Positions 31,118 to 40,771 are shown, counted from the first letter of the stretch. The stretch: 64,000 nucleotides of DNA from Alphaproteobacteria bacterium (GCA_003331935.1 QOQE01000008.1:1-64000), one strand, 5' to 3'. Notes: generated from the letters alone by a model not told the origin. Made by a program: numbers and translations.

Positions 31118-31981
31118 ATGAAAAAAATAACCTTTATAGGATTGGGTGTGATGGGGTCGCCTATGGCGGGTCATCTCTCGCAAGAAGGCTACGACGTGAC
31201 TGTATATAACAGATCTGTAGAAAAGTCAAAACTCTGGACTGAGCAGTATACCGGAACTTATGCTACTTCAATAATAGAAGCGGTTAAAGGTAGCGATATT
31301 GTGTTTAGTTGTGTTGGGAATGACTCGGATTTGAGAGATATAACGTTGGGGGCAGATAAAGCATTCTCGGCCATGAAAGCTGGCAGTTTGTTTGTGGACC
31401 ATACCACAACCTCCTCCGATGTTGCCGTTGAAGTAAACAATAAAGCTTTGGAAAAAAATATTTATTTTTTAGATGCTCCAGTCTCAGGAGGAGAAGTTGG
31501 GGCTATTAAAGGAGAGCTTACGGTTATGATTGGTGGTGAAAACGCAATTTTTGAAAAAGTAAAACCGATAATGGAAGCATATGCGAAGAAAATAACCCTA
31601 ATCGGTGGTCCAGGAAAAGGGCAAGTCGCAAAAATGGTTAATCAAATTTGCATAGCGGGACTTGTTCAAGCCCTGTCCGAAGCAATTTCATTTTCTGAAA
31701 AGAATGGGTTAGACACTAAGAAGGTATTACAAGCAATTTCCGGGGGTGCAGCTGGTAGTTGGCAACTTAGTAACAGGGGAGAGACCATGGTTGATCGTAA
31801 ATTCGATTTCGGTTTTGCTGTAAAGTTAATGAGAAAAGATTTAAATATATGTCTTGAGCATGCAAACAATGAGAACATTTCCCTGCCGATAACCTCGATA
31901 GTTAACCAATTCTATGCAGAGGTTGAAAGAAACGGTGGTTCAAAGTTTGATACTTCTAGCCTTTTAACCAGGTTTGATTAA
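31118..31981 (+). CDS. NAD(P)-dependent 3-hydroxyisobutyrate dehydrogenase family protein
   Basis: This is a beta-hydroxyacid dehydrogenase of 287 residues. The Rossmann motif GLGVMG is at residues 8-13, the substrate-binding DAPVSGGEVGA is at about 119-129, and the catalytic lysine K172 is in GKGQVAKMVNQ. These define the 3-hydroxyisobutyrate / tartronate semialdehyde / glyoxylate-reductase superfamily. The exact substrate cannot be read from sequence, and no valine-degradation genes are adjacent. It is flanked by genes on the other strand, so it is probably transcribed alone. Confidence 0.9.
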   Translation: MKKITFIGLGVMGSPMAGHLSQEGYDVTVYNRSVEKSKLWTEQYTGTYATSIIEAVKGSDIVFSCVGNDSDLRDITLGADKAFSAMKAGSLFVDHTTTSSDVAVEVNNKALEKNIYFLDAPVSGGEVGAIKGELTVMIGGENAIFEKVKPIMEAYAKKITLIGGPGKGQVAKMVNQICIAGLVQALSEAISFSEKNGLDTKKVLQAISGGAAGSWQLSNRGETMVDRKFDFGFAVKLMRKDLNICLEHANNENISLPITSIVNQFYAEVERNGGSKFDTSSLLTRFD

Positions 31982-31988
31982 AAATAGG

Positions 31989-32549
31989 CTACCTAATCAA
32001 TCTTGAAAACTTTGCTCCAACTAATGAAGTTCCTGCTAAAAGTCCTTTCTGGTCAAATACTACAGCGTAGACAGGTTTAGAAATTGTTTTTGAGCTAATG
32101 CCAAGGGAATACCCCTTGTCTCTAAACACTACTTCTGCATCAGCCCCCAACTCCCAGCCATCCTTTACTCTGAACTTTTGTAACGCCTCCTCCGTCATGA
32201 AAAATATAATATTAGAGTATTGTTGAGCACCAATTTGCAATCCATATGAAGCAGAAGCCAGAGAATAAAAATCAATTGGTGCCTCATTTATTCTTAGCAC
32301 TCCTTCTCCATATGCACCGCCGAGCACAAACCCAGCTTTGGTAATTCTGGGTATAATAAGTGTTCCAGAAGCGTTCTTATATATACTTATTGTATCAGGA
32401 TCAATTTCGAATAGTGTCTGTAAAACTAGCTCAGCATCTCTATTAATAATGTTCCCACTATTTCTTTCATCTATACTCTGGCAAGAAGATAATGAGCAGA
32501 TAGTTATTAATAAAAAAAAATTGGATATTAAAGTTTTAACTGAAAGCAT
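31989..32549 (-). CDS. SYLF (Ysc84/DUF500) domain lipoprotein
   Basis: A 186-residue exported protein with a lipobox LSSC ending at C23, so probably anchored to a membrane by lipid. The mature part is a single SYLF domain: GFVLGGAYGEGVL, ASYGLQIGAQ and a late SLVGAKFSRL. Eukaryotic SYLF proteins bind phosphoinositides and actin, but bacterial functions are unsettled. It is 17 bases downstream of hemB on the same strand. Confidence 0.88.
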   Translation of the reverse strand: MLSVKTLISNFFLLITICSLSSCQSIDERNSGNIINRDAELVLQTLFEIDPDTISIYKNASGTLIIPRITKAGFVLGGAYGEGVLRINEAPIDFYSLASASYGLQIGAQQYSNIIFFMTEEALQKFRVKDGWELGADAEVVFRDKGYSLGISSKTISKPVYAVVFDQKGLLAGTSLVGAKFSRLIR

Positions 32550-32566
32550 AAAAGACCTCTTAAATA

Positions 32567-33565
32567 TTAAACATTTTTGTCTAAAATCATAGCTGCATCC
32601 AGTGCGAAATACGTCAAGATTCCATCACAACCTGCTCTCTTAAAACAACTAAGACTTTCTATGATTGTCCTATTTTTATCCAGCCAATTATTTTCAATTG
32701 CACTCATCAACATTGCGTATTCTCCAGAGACCTGATAGGCAAAAGTTGGGAAGTTAAACCTTCGCTTTACTGCCGAAACTACATCAAGGTAAGGCATTCC
32801 TGGTTTTACCATGACCATATCTGCACCTTCATTGATATCCTCTTTAACCTCCCTTATCGCTTCTTCGATGTTGGGTGGGTCAATTTGGTAAGTTTTTTTA
32901 TCACCCTTAAGCAAGCCTTGTGCTCCAACTGCATCTCTGAAAGGTCCATAAAAAGCAGAAGCAAACTTCGCTGCATATGACATTATAAGAGTATCCTTAA
33001 ATTGATTTTCTTCTAGAGCGGTTCTTATAGAGTTTATTCTTCCGTCCATCATATCGGACGGACCAAGGATATCCGCTCCTGCTTCAGCTTGTACCAACGC
33101 TTGCTTATCCAGAGCTAACAAGGTTTCGTCGTTTACTATTTTTCCGTCTATTAGCAGACCGTCATGGCCATCTGAATTATAGGGATCAAGTGCTACGTCG
33201 AGCATTATGATAAGTTCAGGGAAATTTTTTTTTAATTGCCTTGTGGCTAAATTGACTAAGTTTTCAGGATTCCAAGCTTCTTCACAATTGGAAGATTTTT
33301 TTTGGATTGGTGTTAAAGGAAAAAGTGCTACAGCCAATATTCCGTACCCAACTAGTTTTTCTACATATGGAATTAATTTATCTATCGAATATCTGTATAC
33401 CCCAGGCATTGAGGGGATTTTTTCAATAATATTTTTACCCTCTCGTATAAATACGGGGCAAATCAAATCCGACTTACTTAGGCTGGTTTCTCTTATTAAA
33501 GATCTAATCCCACTATTAAGCCGTAATCTTCTTCCCCTTCTGTTAGGAAAGCTACTTAACATCAT
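32567..33565 (-). CDS. hemB: Delta-aminolevulinic acid dehydratase (porphobilinogen synthase)
   Basis: HemB joins two aminolevulinate molecules into porphobilinogen for heme. The active-site lysines are K200 (SYAAKFASAFYG) and K254 (MVKPGMPYLD). The metal site segment 123-136 is aspartate-rich (DVALDPYNSDGHDG) rather than cysteine-rich, which marks the magnesium-type enzyme typical of alphaproteobacteria. The length is 332 residues. Two tandem ATGs lie at the start; the first (33565) is used here. Confidence 0.96.
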   Translation of the reverse strand: MMLSSFPNRRGRRLRLNSGIRSLIRETSLSKSDLICPVFIREGKNIIEKIPSMPGVYRYSIDKLIPYVEKLVGYGILAVALFPLTPIQKKSSNCEEAWNPENLVNLATRQLKKNFPELIIMLDVALDPYNSDGHDGLLIDGKIVNDETLLALDKQALVQAEAGADILGPSDMMDGRINSIRTALEENQFKDTLIMSYAAKFASAFYGPFRDAVGAQGLLKGDKKTYQIDPPNIEEAIREVKEDINEGADMVMVKPGMPYLDVVSAVKRRFNFPTFAYQVSGEYAMLMSAIENNWLDKNRTIIESLSCFKRAGCDGILTYFALDAAMILDKNV

Positions 33566-33652
33566 AATTATCCTGGCTACTTAAAATATATATGTCTATT
33601 TTATCCTAGTTTTTATTCCTTTAATCGGCAATAACTTTGTTAGAGAATCTGT

Positions 33653-36600
33653 ATGAATAATAAATTTTTGAAAAATTATAGTAAGGAATTTCAAGCTTTT
33701 GCTTTATCGAAAGTTTTTGAAATTTCTGATGAATCGATACACATACATCTTTTTGATCGTGAAGGAGATCTGAAACAGTTTTCGGATAATATCAAATTTT
33801 TTAATAGACAAATAGAAGTAATTATTTTTCCTTCCTGGGACTGTTTACCCTACAGTAATACGTCTCCTAGAAAAGAGATTATATCTAAAAGGTACAGTGC
33901 TTTAAGAGCATCTAAAAGCGCAGACAAAAATCGTAAAATCATTTTAATGTCATTGGATAGCATCCTTCAAAAAATCATTCCCATAAATGAGATTTTTTCA
34001 AAAAGTTTTTTTCTATGCACTGATCAAGATGTGAATTTTAGAAGCCTTATAGAGTGGCTCGAAAAAATGGGGTATTCAAGGCAAGAAAATGTCTATTCAG
34101 TTGGAGAGTATGCTTTAAGGGGTGGTATATTAGATATTTATGTCCCCGAAATTGAACACCCTATCAGGCTCGATTTTTTTGGAAAAAAGTTAGAAAAAAT
34201 AAGAACCTTCGATCCATCAAGCCAAAGGTCTAATGGATCTATTAAAGAAGTAAAAATATTTCCTGTGTCAGAGATAATATTAGAAGAGCAAACAATTGAT
34301 AGATTTCGGCAAAATTATCGAAGAACTGTAGGCACAGTGCAAATGAGCGATAGAGTATATAACTCAATTTCAGAAAAAGTGTTAGTTGAGGGAATAGAAC
34401 ATTGGTTGCCCTTATTTACTCCAAATCTTGAATCTATATTTTCTGCTTTCAGAGGGGCCTCTTTTTCATATGATCATGATCTAAATGTTATGATTGATAG
34501 AAAATGGGAACAGATAATCGAAAGCAGAAGCTATGATTTGAAGGCTGATAGAAACAATAATAACAAACTTTTTTTAATTGAGCCCGATTTGCATTATTTG
34601 TCTCCTGACGAATTTAAGAAATCTATTCGTTTCTACCACATTAAGAAAATTGATGAGATTTTTACTGATAAATTAGAAACAATTTATAATTCGACAAAAG
34701 ACTTTTCAGTAGAGAGAAATAAGGAAGACATATCTCTTTTTAACGAAGTTGTAAAATATATGCGGCAAAGATTAGACCAAAGATCGATCATATTATCTGG
34801 TGCTTCTGAGGGATCAATAAAAAGGCTTCTAAATGTCTTAAAAGAGCATGATTTAAATATAACAAGAAAAATAGAAAGTGTTACCGAGGTGGATGACCAT
34901 ACCACGCAAATTTACTTTGCAGTCACACAATTAGATATGGGGTTTTCAACTGATCAGTTCGAAATAATAACGGAAAAAGCAATTTTTGGGGGTAAATTAA
35001 GAAGTGGCAAAGCGGCAAAGCGTCGTGACTTTACTGCTGTTTTTGAGGATTTGAATTCGCTCAATGTAGAAGATCTGGTTGTTCACATCGATTATGGAAT
35101 AGGAAAGTTCAGAGGGCTTAAAAATTTTGAGATTAATGGGGTTAATAATGATTTTCTTGAAATAAATTATGCAGGCTCTGATAAGATATTTTTACCCGTA
35201 GAGAACATAGAATTAATATCACCTCTAGGTCTGTCCGATGCTAAGCTAGATAAACTTGGTTCTGCTAATTGGCAACTAAGGAAAGCAACAATTAAAAAGA
35301 AAATTAAATTAATCGCAGAAAAATTAATTAAGGTTGCCGCAGAAAGAAAACTTGTTAGTACAAAGAAGGTTTTTGTGCAAAACGACCTTTTTCAAGAATT
35401 TTGTAATAGGTTCCCTTATGAAGAAACCCCTGATCAGTTACAATCAATAAAGGACGTCGTCGAAGATTTGTCTAGAGGCAATCCTATGGATAGACTTATT
35501 TGTGGTGATGTAGGTTTTGGAAAAACGGAGGTTGCGATAAGAGCAGCCTTTTTAATGGTGACGGACAATAGACAAGTTGTATTAGTGGCTCCTACGACAC
35601 TATTAGCAAAACAGCATTACGAAATTTTCGAAAAGCGGTTTGACAGCTATCCTATTAAAATAAAAATGCTTTCCAGATTAACGAACGCTTCAGATGTAAA
35701 TAATATAAAAGAAGGGGTCTCAAATGGTGATATTAATATCTTGATTGGAACACATAGTGTTATCAATAAAAACCTTAAGTTTATTAATCTAGGTTTATTG
35801 ATTGTAGATGAAGAGCAAAGTTTTGGAGTCGGTCAAAAAGAGCAGTTAAAATCTTTATTTCCTAAAGTGCATATATTAACACTGTCGGCCACACCAATTC
35901 CAAGGACTTTACAAATGGCTTTTTCAGGAATTAGGGACCTGTCTCTGATTAATACCCCTCCGAAAAACAGAATGCCTATTGAAACAAATGTTATTGAGTT
36001 TGATCGAGCTACGATAAGATCTGCTATCATGCGTGAGATCAAGAGAGATGGGCAAGTATTTTTTGTTGTTCCAAGAATAAAAGATATACGTGCTATAGAA
36101 GATTTTCTTAACGACGTTTTACCTGAAATTAAATATATGGTTGCTACCGGAAAAACGAATAATAGAGAGCTAGAAAAAACTATTTCAGATTTTTACTATG
36201 GAGAATTTGACCTTCTTGTTTCTACAAATATTGTCGGAAGTGGTCTTGATGTACAGAGAGCAAATACAATTATAATATACAAAGCGGAGTTATTCGGTTT
36301 GAGTCAGCTATATCAGATAAGAGGGAGGGTTGGTCGTTCAAATAAGAGAGCCTTTGCCTATTTGGTTACAAAAGAAAATGCAAATCTAACGAAAACTGCT
36401 AAGAAGCGTCTGGATTTAATTAAAGAGCTAAATTCCTTAGTCTCGGGGTTCACTCTATCTTCTCAAGACTTAGAAATGAGAGGGTCAGGAAATATTTTAG
36501 GTGAGGAGCAAACAGGTCAAGTAAATGAAGTGGGAGTTTCTTTGTATCAAGAAATGTTGCAAAAAACTATCAATTCTTTGAAACTAAATAAAAATGAAGG

Positions 36601-37093
36601 AGATAATTCTTATCTCGAAGAAAATTGGTCTCCTGTTATAAGAATTCCAACAACTGCTAGGATACCTGAAAAATATATAAAGGACTCGGGTTTAAGGTTG
36701 AGTTTTTATAGGAGGTTATCAAATTTTAAAACTCAAGTCGAACTGGAGTCCTTGCTTGCAGAATTAATTGACCGATTTGGAAAATTGCCCAAAGAAATTA
36801 TTAACTTAGCAAACATTCTTAAAATAAAAGAGAAGTGTAAGTACCTTGAAATTGAGTTGCTCGAGGTTGGCGCGAAAGGTATCACAGTTAAGTTTAGAGA
36901 TGGAAAAGTAGAAAATGTCACAGGACTACTGGCTTTTATAGAATCAGATAAGGATAACGTTAAACCTACAAATGAAAAATTATTTATAAAAAGAGAGAAA
37001 GGTGAAAATTTAAGTTCAGCTTATAACTTATTAAAAAATATAGAAAAATTTCTAAAAAAAGAGGCGCCCTCAAAAGAAGGCGCCAGTTATTGA
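33653..37093 (+). CDS. mfd: Transcription-repair coupling factor Mfd
   Basis: Mfd removes RNA polymerase stalled at lesions and recruits UvrA. The 1146-residue protein contains the UvrB-homology modules, a CarD-like RNA-polymerase-interacting domain (VHIDYGIGKFRG, about residue 478), a RecG-like translocase with Walker A GDVGFGKT at 618-625, DEEQ, SATPIPRT and GRVGRSNKR, and the C-terminal TRCF domain. The ATG at 33653 is clear. The last codons contain the terminator hairpin of the convergent DUF502 operon. Confidence 0.97.
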   Translation: MNNKFLKNYSKEFQAFALSKVFEISDESIHIHLFDREGDLKQFSDNIKFFNRQIEVIIFPSWDCLPYSNTSPRKEIISKRYSALRASKSADKNRKIILMSLDSILQKIIPINEIFSKSFFLCTDQDVNFRSLIEWLEKMGYSRQENVYSVGEYALRGGILDIYVPEIEHPIRLDFFGKKLEKIRTFDPSSQRSNGSIKEVKIFPVSEIILEEQTIDRFRQNYRRTVGTVQMSDRVYNSISEKVLVEGIEHWLPLFTPNLESIFSAFRGASFSYDHDLNVMIDRKWEQIIESRSYDLKADRNNNNKLFLIEPDLHYLSPDEFKKSIRFYHIKKIDEIFTDKLETIYNSTKDFSVERNKEDISLFNEVVKYMRQRLDQRSIILSGASEGSIKRLLNVLKEHDLNITRKIESVTEVDDHTTQIYFAVTQLDMGFSTDQFEIITEKAIFGGKLRSGKAAKRRDFTAVFEDLNSLNVEDLVVHIDYGIGKFRGLKNFEINGVNNDFLEINYAGSDKIFLPVENIELISPLGLSDAKLDKLGSANWQLRKATIKKKIKLIAEKLIKVAAERKLVSTKKVFVQNDLFQEFCNRFPYEETPDQLQSIKDVVEDLSRGNPMDRLICGDVGFGKTEVAIRAAFLMVTDNRQVVLVAPTTLLAKQHYEIFEKRFDSYPIKIKMLSRLTNASDVNNIKEGVSNGDINILIGTHSVINKNLKFINLGLLIVDEEQSFGVGQKEQLKSLFPKVHILTLSATPIPRTLQMAFSGIRDLSLINTPPKNRMPIETNVIEFDRATIRSAIMREIKRDGQVFFVVPRIKDIRAIEDFLNDVLPEIKYMVATGKTNNRELEKTISDFYYGEFDLLVSTNIVGSGLDVQRANTIIIYKAELFGLSQLYQIRGRVGRSNKRAFAYLVTKENANLTKTAKKRLDLIKELNSLVSGFTLSSQDLEMRGSGNILGEEQTGQVNEVGVSLYQEMLQKTINSLKLNKNEGDNSYLEENWSPVIRIPTTARIPEKYIKDSGLRLSFYRRLSNFKTQVELESLLAELIDRFGKLPKEIINLANILKIKEKCKYLEIELLEVGAKGITVKFRDGKVENVTGLLAFIESDKDNVKPTNEKLFIKREKGENLSSAYNLLKNIEKFLKKEAPSKEGASY
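37053..37084 (-). terminator. Rho-independent terminator for the leftward psuK-psuG-DUF502 transcript
   Basis: Read on the minus strand, GGCGCC, a ten-base loop and GGCGCC form a six-pair GC-only stem (37084 to 37063), followed by TC and seven T residues (37060-37054). It lies about 90 bases past the DUF502 stop and inside the last codons of mfd on the other strand. The mfd strand has no T tract after this hairpin, so it acts in one direction. Confidence 0.65.
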
Positions 37094-37172
37094 GGCAGGT
37101 TTCATACAGGCAAGAAACCTATCGAGCAGTGGAACTAGCTTACTTAAATTTAAAGAAATTACCAACTTTTTT

Positions 37173-37793
37173 TTATTTTTTCTCTGGCATTACCAATCCT
37201 GCCGAAATAATGAGCTTAGCAGCATCTTCTACCGACATATCCAGAAGGATTATGTCATTTTTAGGAACAAATAACATAAAGCCAGATGTTGGATTTGGAG
37301 TGGTCGGTAAAAAAACTGTTACAAGGGGCCCAATGTTTATTTTTTTCTTTATTTCACCGAATGTTTCCGTTGAAATAAAAGCTACCGCCCATACCCCTTT
37401 TTTTGGATATTCTACCAAACATGGTTGCTTAAAGCTTGTTCCGTTGGGTTTGAAGACAGCTTGGATAATTTGCTTTATTGAGCTGTATATAGTACTCACC
37501 ACTGGCGTACGGGAAAGAATTTTCTCACCCAAAGAAATAGCCTGTCTTCCTAAAAAACCTGACGCTATAGATCCAATTAGAGTAGTTGTAATCAAGAATA
37601 AAAAAACGCCGAGACCAGGAATATATATTTCAAATAGGTCTAAAGGATTATATCTCGGTGGAATAATTGGGATAACAACTTTGTCAATAAAGCTAATCAC
37701 GCTCCAAACTAAATAAACAGTGAGCACAATGGGTATTAAAACTACTAATCCAGTTAGAAAATCGCGTCGTAATTTTTGAAAAATTTTCCCCAT
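37173..37793 (-). CDS. DUF502 family membrane protein
   Basis: The 206-residue protein begins with a basic head and two membrane helices (about residues 12-35 and 55-80). A conserved soluble part follows, with RTPVVSTIYSSIKQI and a late GFMLFVPKNDIILLDMSVEDA motif, all diagnostic of DUF502. The family is widespread and often near mfd/recG in alphaproteobacteria, but its function is unknown. It follows psuG by 21 bases and probably ends that operon. Confidence 0.92.
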   Translation of the reverse strand: MGKIFQKLRRDFLTGLVVLIPIVLTVYLVWSVISFIDKVVIPIIPPRYNPLDLFEIYIPGLGVFLFLITTTLIGSIASGFLGRQAISLGEKILSRTPVVSTIYSSIKQIIQAVFKPNGTSFKQPCLVEYPKKGVWAVAFISTETFGEIKKKINIGPLVTVFLPTTPNPTSGFMLFVPKNDIILLDMSVEDAAKLIISAGLVMPEKK

Positions 37794-37814
37794 TTTCAGA
37801 GCTCCATAAATTTT

Positions 37815-38750
37815 TTAAGCAGCACCAAGAGCTTTAGCAACTTTTGCTCCAAGTATCGCATTATTTTTCACAAGTTCAATATTTGAATGAAGGGTTTTCC
37901 CATTTGTCTTTTGAACTAGATAGCGTAATAAGCGCGGAGTTAGTTTTTTACCAGTAATGTTGGCTTTTTTTAACTCCACAACTCCACTTGCAATCAATGG
38001 TTCTAGGTAAGTCTGTTCAATAGAAAACTTTTTTGGAATGGGATTACAAAACAATATACCATTAGCAGAATTTGTAGCCTCAGCAATAGTAAAAATATTT
38101 GCAATTGCCTCTGGGCTTTCGACTCGATAAGTTGATTCCAATCCACTGTCTCGGTACCAAAAAGCGGGTAAGTTTTTTTGTCTGTATGAAAACACTGGAA
38201 TTGATAGTGTTTCTAGCACTTCATAGGTCTTTGGTATGTCAAGTATTGTTTTTGGGCCCGCACACACCGTTATGGTTGTTGAGTCCTTTATTGCTTGAAG
38301 GTCTGCAGATATATCCATACTTTCAGATACGTCTCTGTGAACTCCTCCTATTCCACCCGTTACGAATACTGAAATCGATGCTAATTTACAGATCCTTAAA
38401 GAACCAGCAACGGTTGTGCCTCCAGCTCTTTTTGAAAATATGGTGCTGTTCAGGTTGCTGCTAGAAACTTTTTCTACTTTTCGTGTTTTTGCAAATGCAT
38501 CTAAAACTTCTGGATCAAGGCCAATTTGTATTTTGCCGTCTATAATTGCTAAGGTCGCAGGTTGTGCACCCTCAGCCCTTATTATTTCTTCAATTTCTTT
38601 TGCCATCTCTAATGATTGGGGATAAGGCATGCCATGGGAAATTATTGAGCTCTCCAGCGCAACCAGTGGAATTTTTTTTTCAAGCGCTTTCAATACCTCC
38701 CTAGAGCAATTGACTAACTTTTTGTGTTCTTTTAAAAATTTTTTCATCAT
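37815..38750 (-). CDS. psuG: Pseudouridine-5'-phosphate glycosidase
   Basis: PsuG cleaves the C-C glycosidic bond of pseudouridine 5'-phosphate to uracil and ribose 5-phosphate. The 311-residue protein has the family block VALESSIISHGMPYP with glutamate E33, and lysine K94 before SSSNL. A central GGIGGVHR and later NPIPKK complete the match. It overlaps psuK by 4 bases, as expected for enzymes acting in sequence. Confidence 0.95.
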   Translation of the reverse strand: MMKKFLKEHKKLVNCSREVLKALEKKIPLVALESSIISHGMPYPQSLEMAKEIEEIIRAEGAQPATLAIIDGKIQIGLDPEVLDAFAKTRKVEKVSSSNLNSTIFSKRAGGTTVAGSLRICKLASISVFVTGGIGGVHRDVSESMDISADLQAIKDSTTITVCAGPKTILDIPKTYEVLETLSIPVFSYRQKNLPAFWYRDSGLESTYRVESPEAIANIFTIAEATNSANGILFCNPIPKKFSIEQTYLEPLIASGVVELKKANITGKKLTPRLLRYLVQKTNGKTLHSNIELVKNNAILGAKVAKALGAA

Positions 38751-39670
38751 TTTTTTTCTAAAAACTCTTGTGTTTTTTTATCCGCACTAGATAGTACTTC
38801 TTTAAGGGATGCATCAGGGTTTAATTCTTTATGAGAAAGAAAGTAGGCAAAGAAAGCATCACCAGCCCCCAATCTTGAAACATTCCCTTCAATAATGCTT
38901 GGTTTTACCTTTACTATTTGTTCTTTATTAACCCCACATGCAACGTTTGGGCCATCTGTAACCACTACAACGTTTGTTGCAGTTTCCATCTTTTTAAAGA
39001 TAGCTTTTGATGCATCTACTGAGTTTTTTCGAGATTTAGGTCCAAGCAAAATATTGGCTTCCTTGAGATTTATAAAAAGATTGAATCCCTTGAAATATTC
39101 TGGATCACTTTTAAACTCAACTAATTTTGAAGAGTTAGCAGGTATAAAATATTTTGTAAATATACCTTCCGTTGTCTCTTTCTTGACAAAATCTAAGAAC
39201 TCTTTTGGACAGTTCCCGTCGAAAATTAAAGTTGCACTAGAGTGGTTTTTTTTATGCATTAGGCATATTTGTGAGAAATTTTCTTTTACAATGTACAGAT
39301 TTGACAAGAAAACATGTGATGAATTGATTGAGCCAAATATTTCGCCAGATTTTTTCTCAATTGACACATATGCATCATTTTGCTCACCCTTCATTATCAA
39401 ATATTTTGTTTTAATCTGATTGTCACTGAGAGAATTGCATATAGCCTCTGTTTTTTCATTTTTTCCAATTACAGACACAAGATTAAGTTCAAAATCTTGT
39501 GTATTTAAATTCTTCGAAAGTCCCGTAGCTACATTAAAGGCTACACCTCCTGGCCGTTCAGTAATTATACCAGGGCAATCTTTTCCAGAGCTAATTCTTT
39601 CTTCCGGCTTTCCAACAATATCCCACATTGTACAACCAAATATATAAATTTTCTTCTTCGAAGACTTCAT
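38747..39670 (-). CDS. psuK: Pseudouridine kinase (PfkB family)
   Basis: A 307-residue PfkB-type sugar/nucleoside kinase with an N-terminal substrate lid and PGGVAFNVATGL motif, and the C-terminal anion-hole motif RLGAGDAFFA. PfkB sequences alone do not set the substrate, but the 4-base overlap with psuG makes pseudouridine the clear choice. No dedicated transporter is adjacent, so the substrate may come from RNA turnover or from an importer elsewhere. Confidence 0.88.
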   Translation of the reverse strand: MKSSKKKIYIFGCTMWDIVGKPEERISSGKDCPGIITERPGGVAFNVATGLSKNLNTQDFELNLVSVIGKNEKTEAICNSLSDNQIKTKYLIMKGEQNDAYVSIEKKSGEIFGSINSSHVFLSNLYIVKENFSQICLMHKKNHSSATLIFDGNCPKEFLDFVKKETTEGIFTKYFIPANSSKLVEFKSDPEYFKGFNLFINLKEANILLGPKSRKNSVDASKAIFKKMETATNVVVVTDGPNVACGVNKEQIVKVKPSIIEGNVSRLGAGDAFFAYFLSHKELNPDASLKEVLSSADKKTQEFLEKK

Positions 39671-39742
39671 GCGTACACTCTAAGGGAAGTATATATAAAA
39701 TAAATAAATAAATTCTTGATATTGGGCTGTTGATGCCTTAAT

Positions 39743-39825
39743 TATACTCAAAAATCACAGACGCGCGAATAATTTCGGTCCATAAGTGGAATGTGCGTTT
39801 AGGTAAAACCGAAAAGGAAAAGACA
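39743..39825 (+). promoter_or_regulatory. Promoter and structured 5' leader of rpsB
   Basis: A -10-like TATACT (39743-39748) precedes a leader of about 70 bases. TTTCGGT (39773-39779) is an exact complement of ACCGAAA (39808-39814), and a small CCA/TGG hairpin lies between. The long stem closes directly before the AAGGAAAAG ribosome-binding site of rpsB, so it could modulate translation. In E. coli, S2 represses its own operon through the rpsB leader; a similar role here is inferred. The -35 is weak (TTGGGC with a short spacer). Confidence 0.45.
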
Positions 39826-40743
39826 ATGAATTTACCAAGTTTTAACATCAGGACGTTGCTAGAGGCAGGGGTGCATTTTGGTCATCAGACCCATAGATGG
39901 AACCCGTTAATGGATGAATATATTTACGGGTCAAAGAATGGGATCCATATTTTAGACCTTACACAGACAGTAACAATGCTAGACGCGGCTTTGAGTGAAA
40001 TTCATAAGCTTGTAGCTAAAGGAGGCAGCATTTTGTTTGTTGGAACAAAACGGCAGGCACAACAACCTATAGGAGACGCTGCATCGAAGTGTGCACAATA
40101 TTATATAAATTACAGATGGCTTGGAGGAACCTTAACCAATTGGAATACAGTATCGAATTCTATTTTGAGGCTTAAGGATCTTGAGTCTTATGATGAAGGC
40201 CAATTAGCACTTTTTACTAAAAAAGAACGACTTAATATAGAGAAAGAACATCAAAAGCTGAATTTGTCACTTGGTGGAATAAGGGATATGAAAAACATCC
40301 CAGATATGCTTTTCGTTGTGGATACAAATAAGGAATCTATAGCAATAAAGGAAGCAAAAAAAATTGGTATACCAGTGGTCGCTATACTTGACTCTAATTC
40401 TTCTACTGATGGTGTTGACTTTCCGATACCAGGTAATGATGATGCCTCTAGAGCAATAAGTCTATATTGTGAGTTAGTAAGTAAAACTATTTTAGACGCA
40501 ATGGAGTCTCAGTTAGGGTCAGCTGGTATTGATTTAGGAGAAGCGGAAAAACCTATGTCTGAAGAATTACCCCTAGAAAAAGATTTAGAACCTGAAGTTT
40601 CGGATAAGACCCTCAGTGAAGATAACAAAGAGGGTAGTGAATCAGATCCGCAAGATAGTGAACTTGGTTTAGATAAAAATACAAATGAGGTTGCTAAAGA
40701 AACTAATGAAGGCAATTTGTCTGATAATGAGCAACAAACATAG
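39826..40743 (+). CDS. rpsB: 30S ribosomal protein S2 with long acidic C-terminal tail
   Basis: Ribosomal protein S2, with the usual start [15 protein letters not shown] and the [10 protein letters not shown] core. I use the ATG at 39826 because AAGGAAAAG precedes it and the family begins there; an upstream in-frame ATG at 39793 lies inside the leader. The protein is 305 residues against about 240 in E. coli. The extra 60 or so residues after about position 243 are almost all acidic, Ser, Asn or Gln. It heads the rpsB-tsf-pyrH-frr operon. Confidence 0.97.
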   Translation: MNLPSFNIRTLLEAGVHFGHQTHRWNPLMDEYIYGSKNGIHILDLTQTVTMLDAALSEIHKLVAKGGSILFVGTKRQAQQPIGDAASKCAQYYINYRWLGGTLTNWNTVSNSILRLKDLESYDEGQLALFTKKERLNIEKEHQKLNLSLGGIRDMKNIPDMLFVVDTNKESIAIKEAKKIGIPVVAILDSNSSTDGVDFPIPGNDDASRAISLYCELVSKTILDAMESQLGSAGIDLGEAEKPMSEELPLEKDLEPEVSDKTLSEDNKEGSESDPQDSELGLDKNTNEVAKETNEGNLSDNEQQT

Positions 40744-40771
40744 TTGTTAATAAAAGCTAAGGGAGAATAAA

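Noticed and set aside
37090-37716. A 208-codon plus-strand open frame after mfd
   Set aside because: It is antisense to the DUF502 gene almost throughout. The minus-strand protein has family motifs and membrane helices, while this frame has none.
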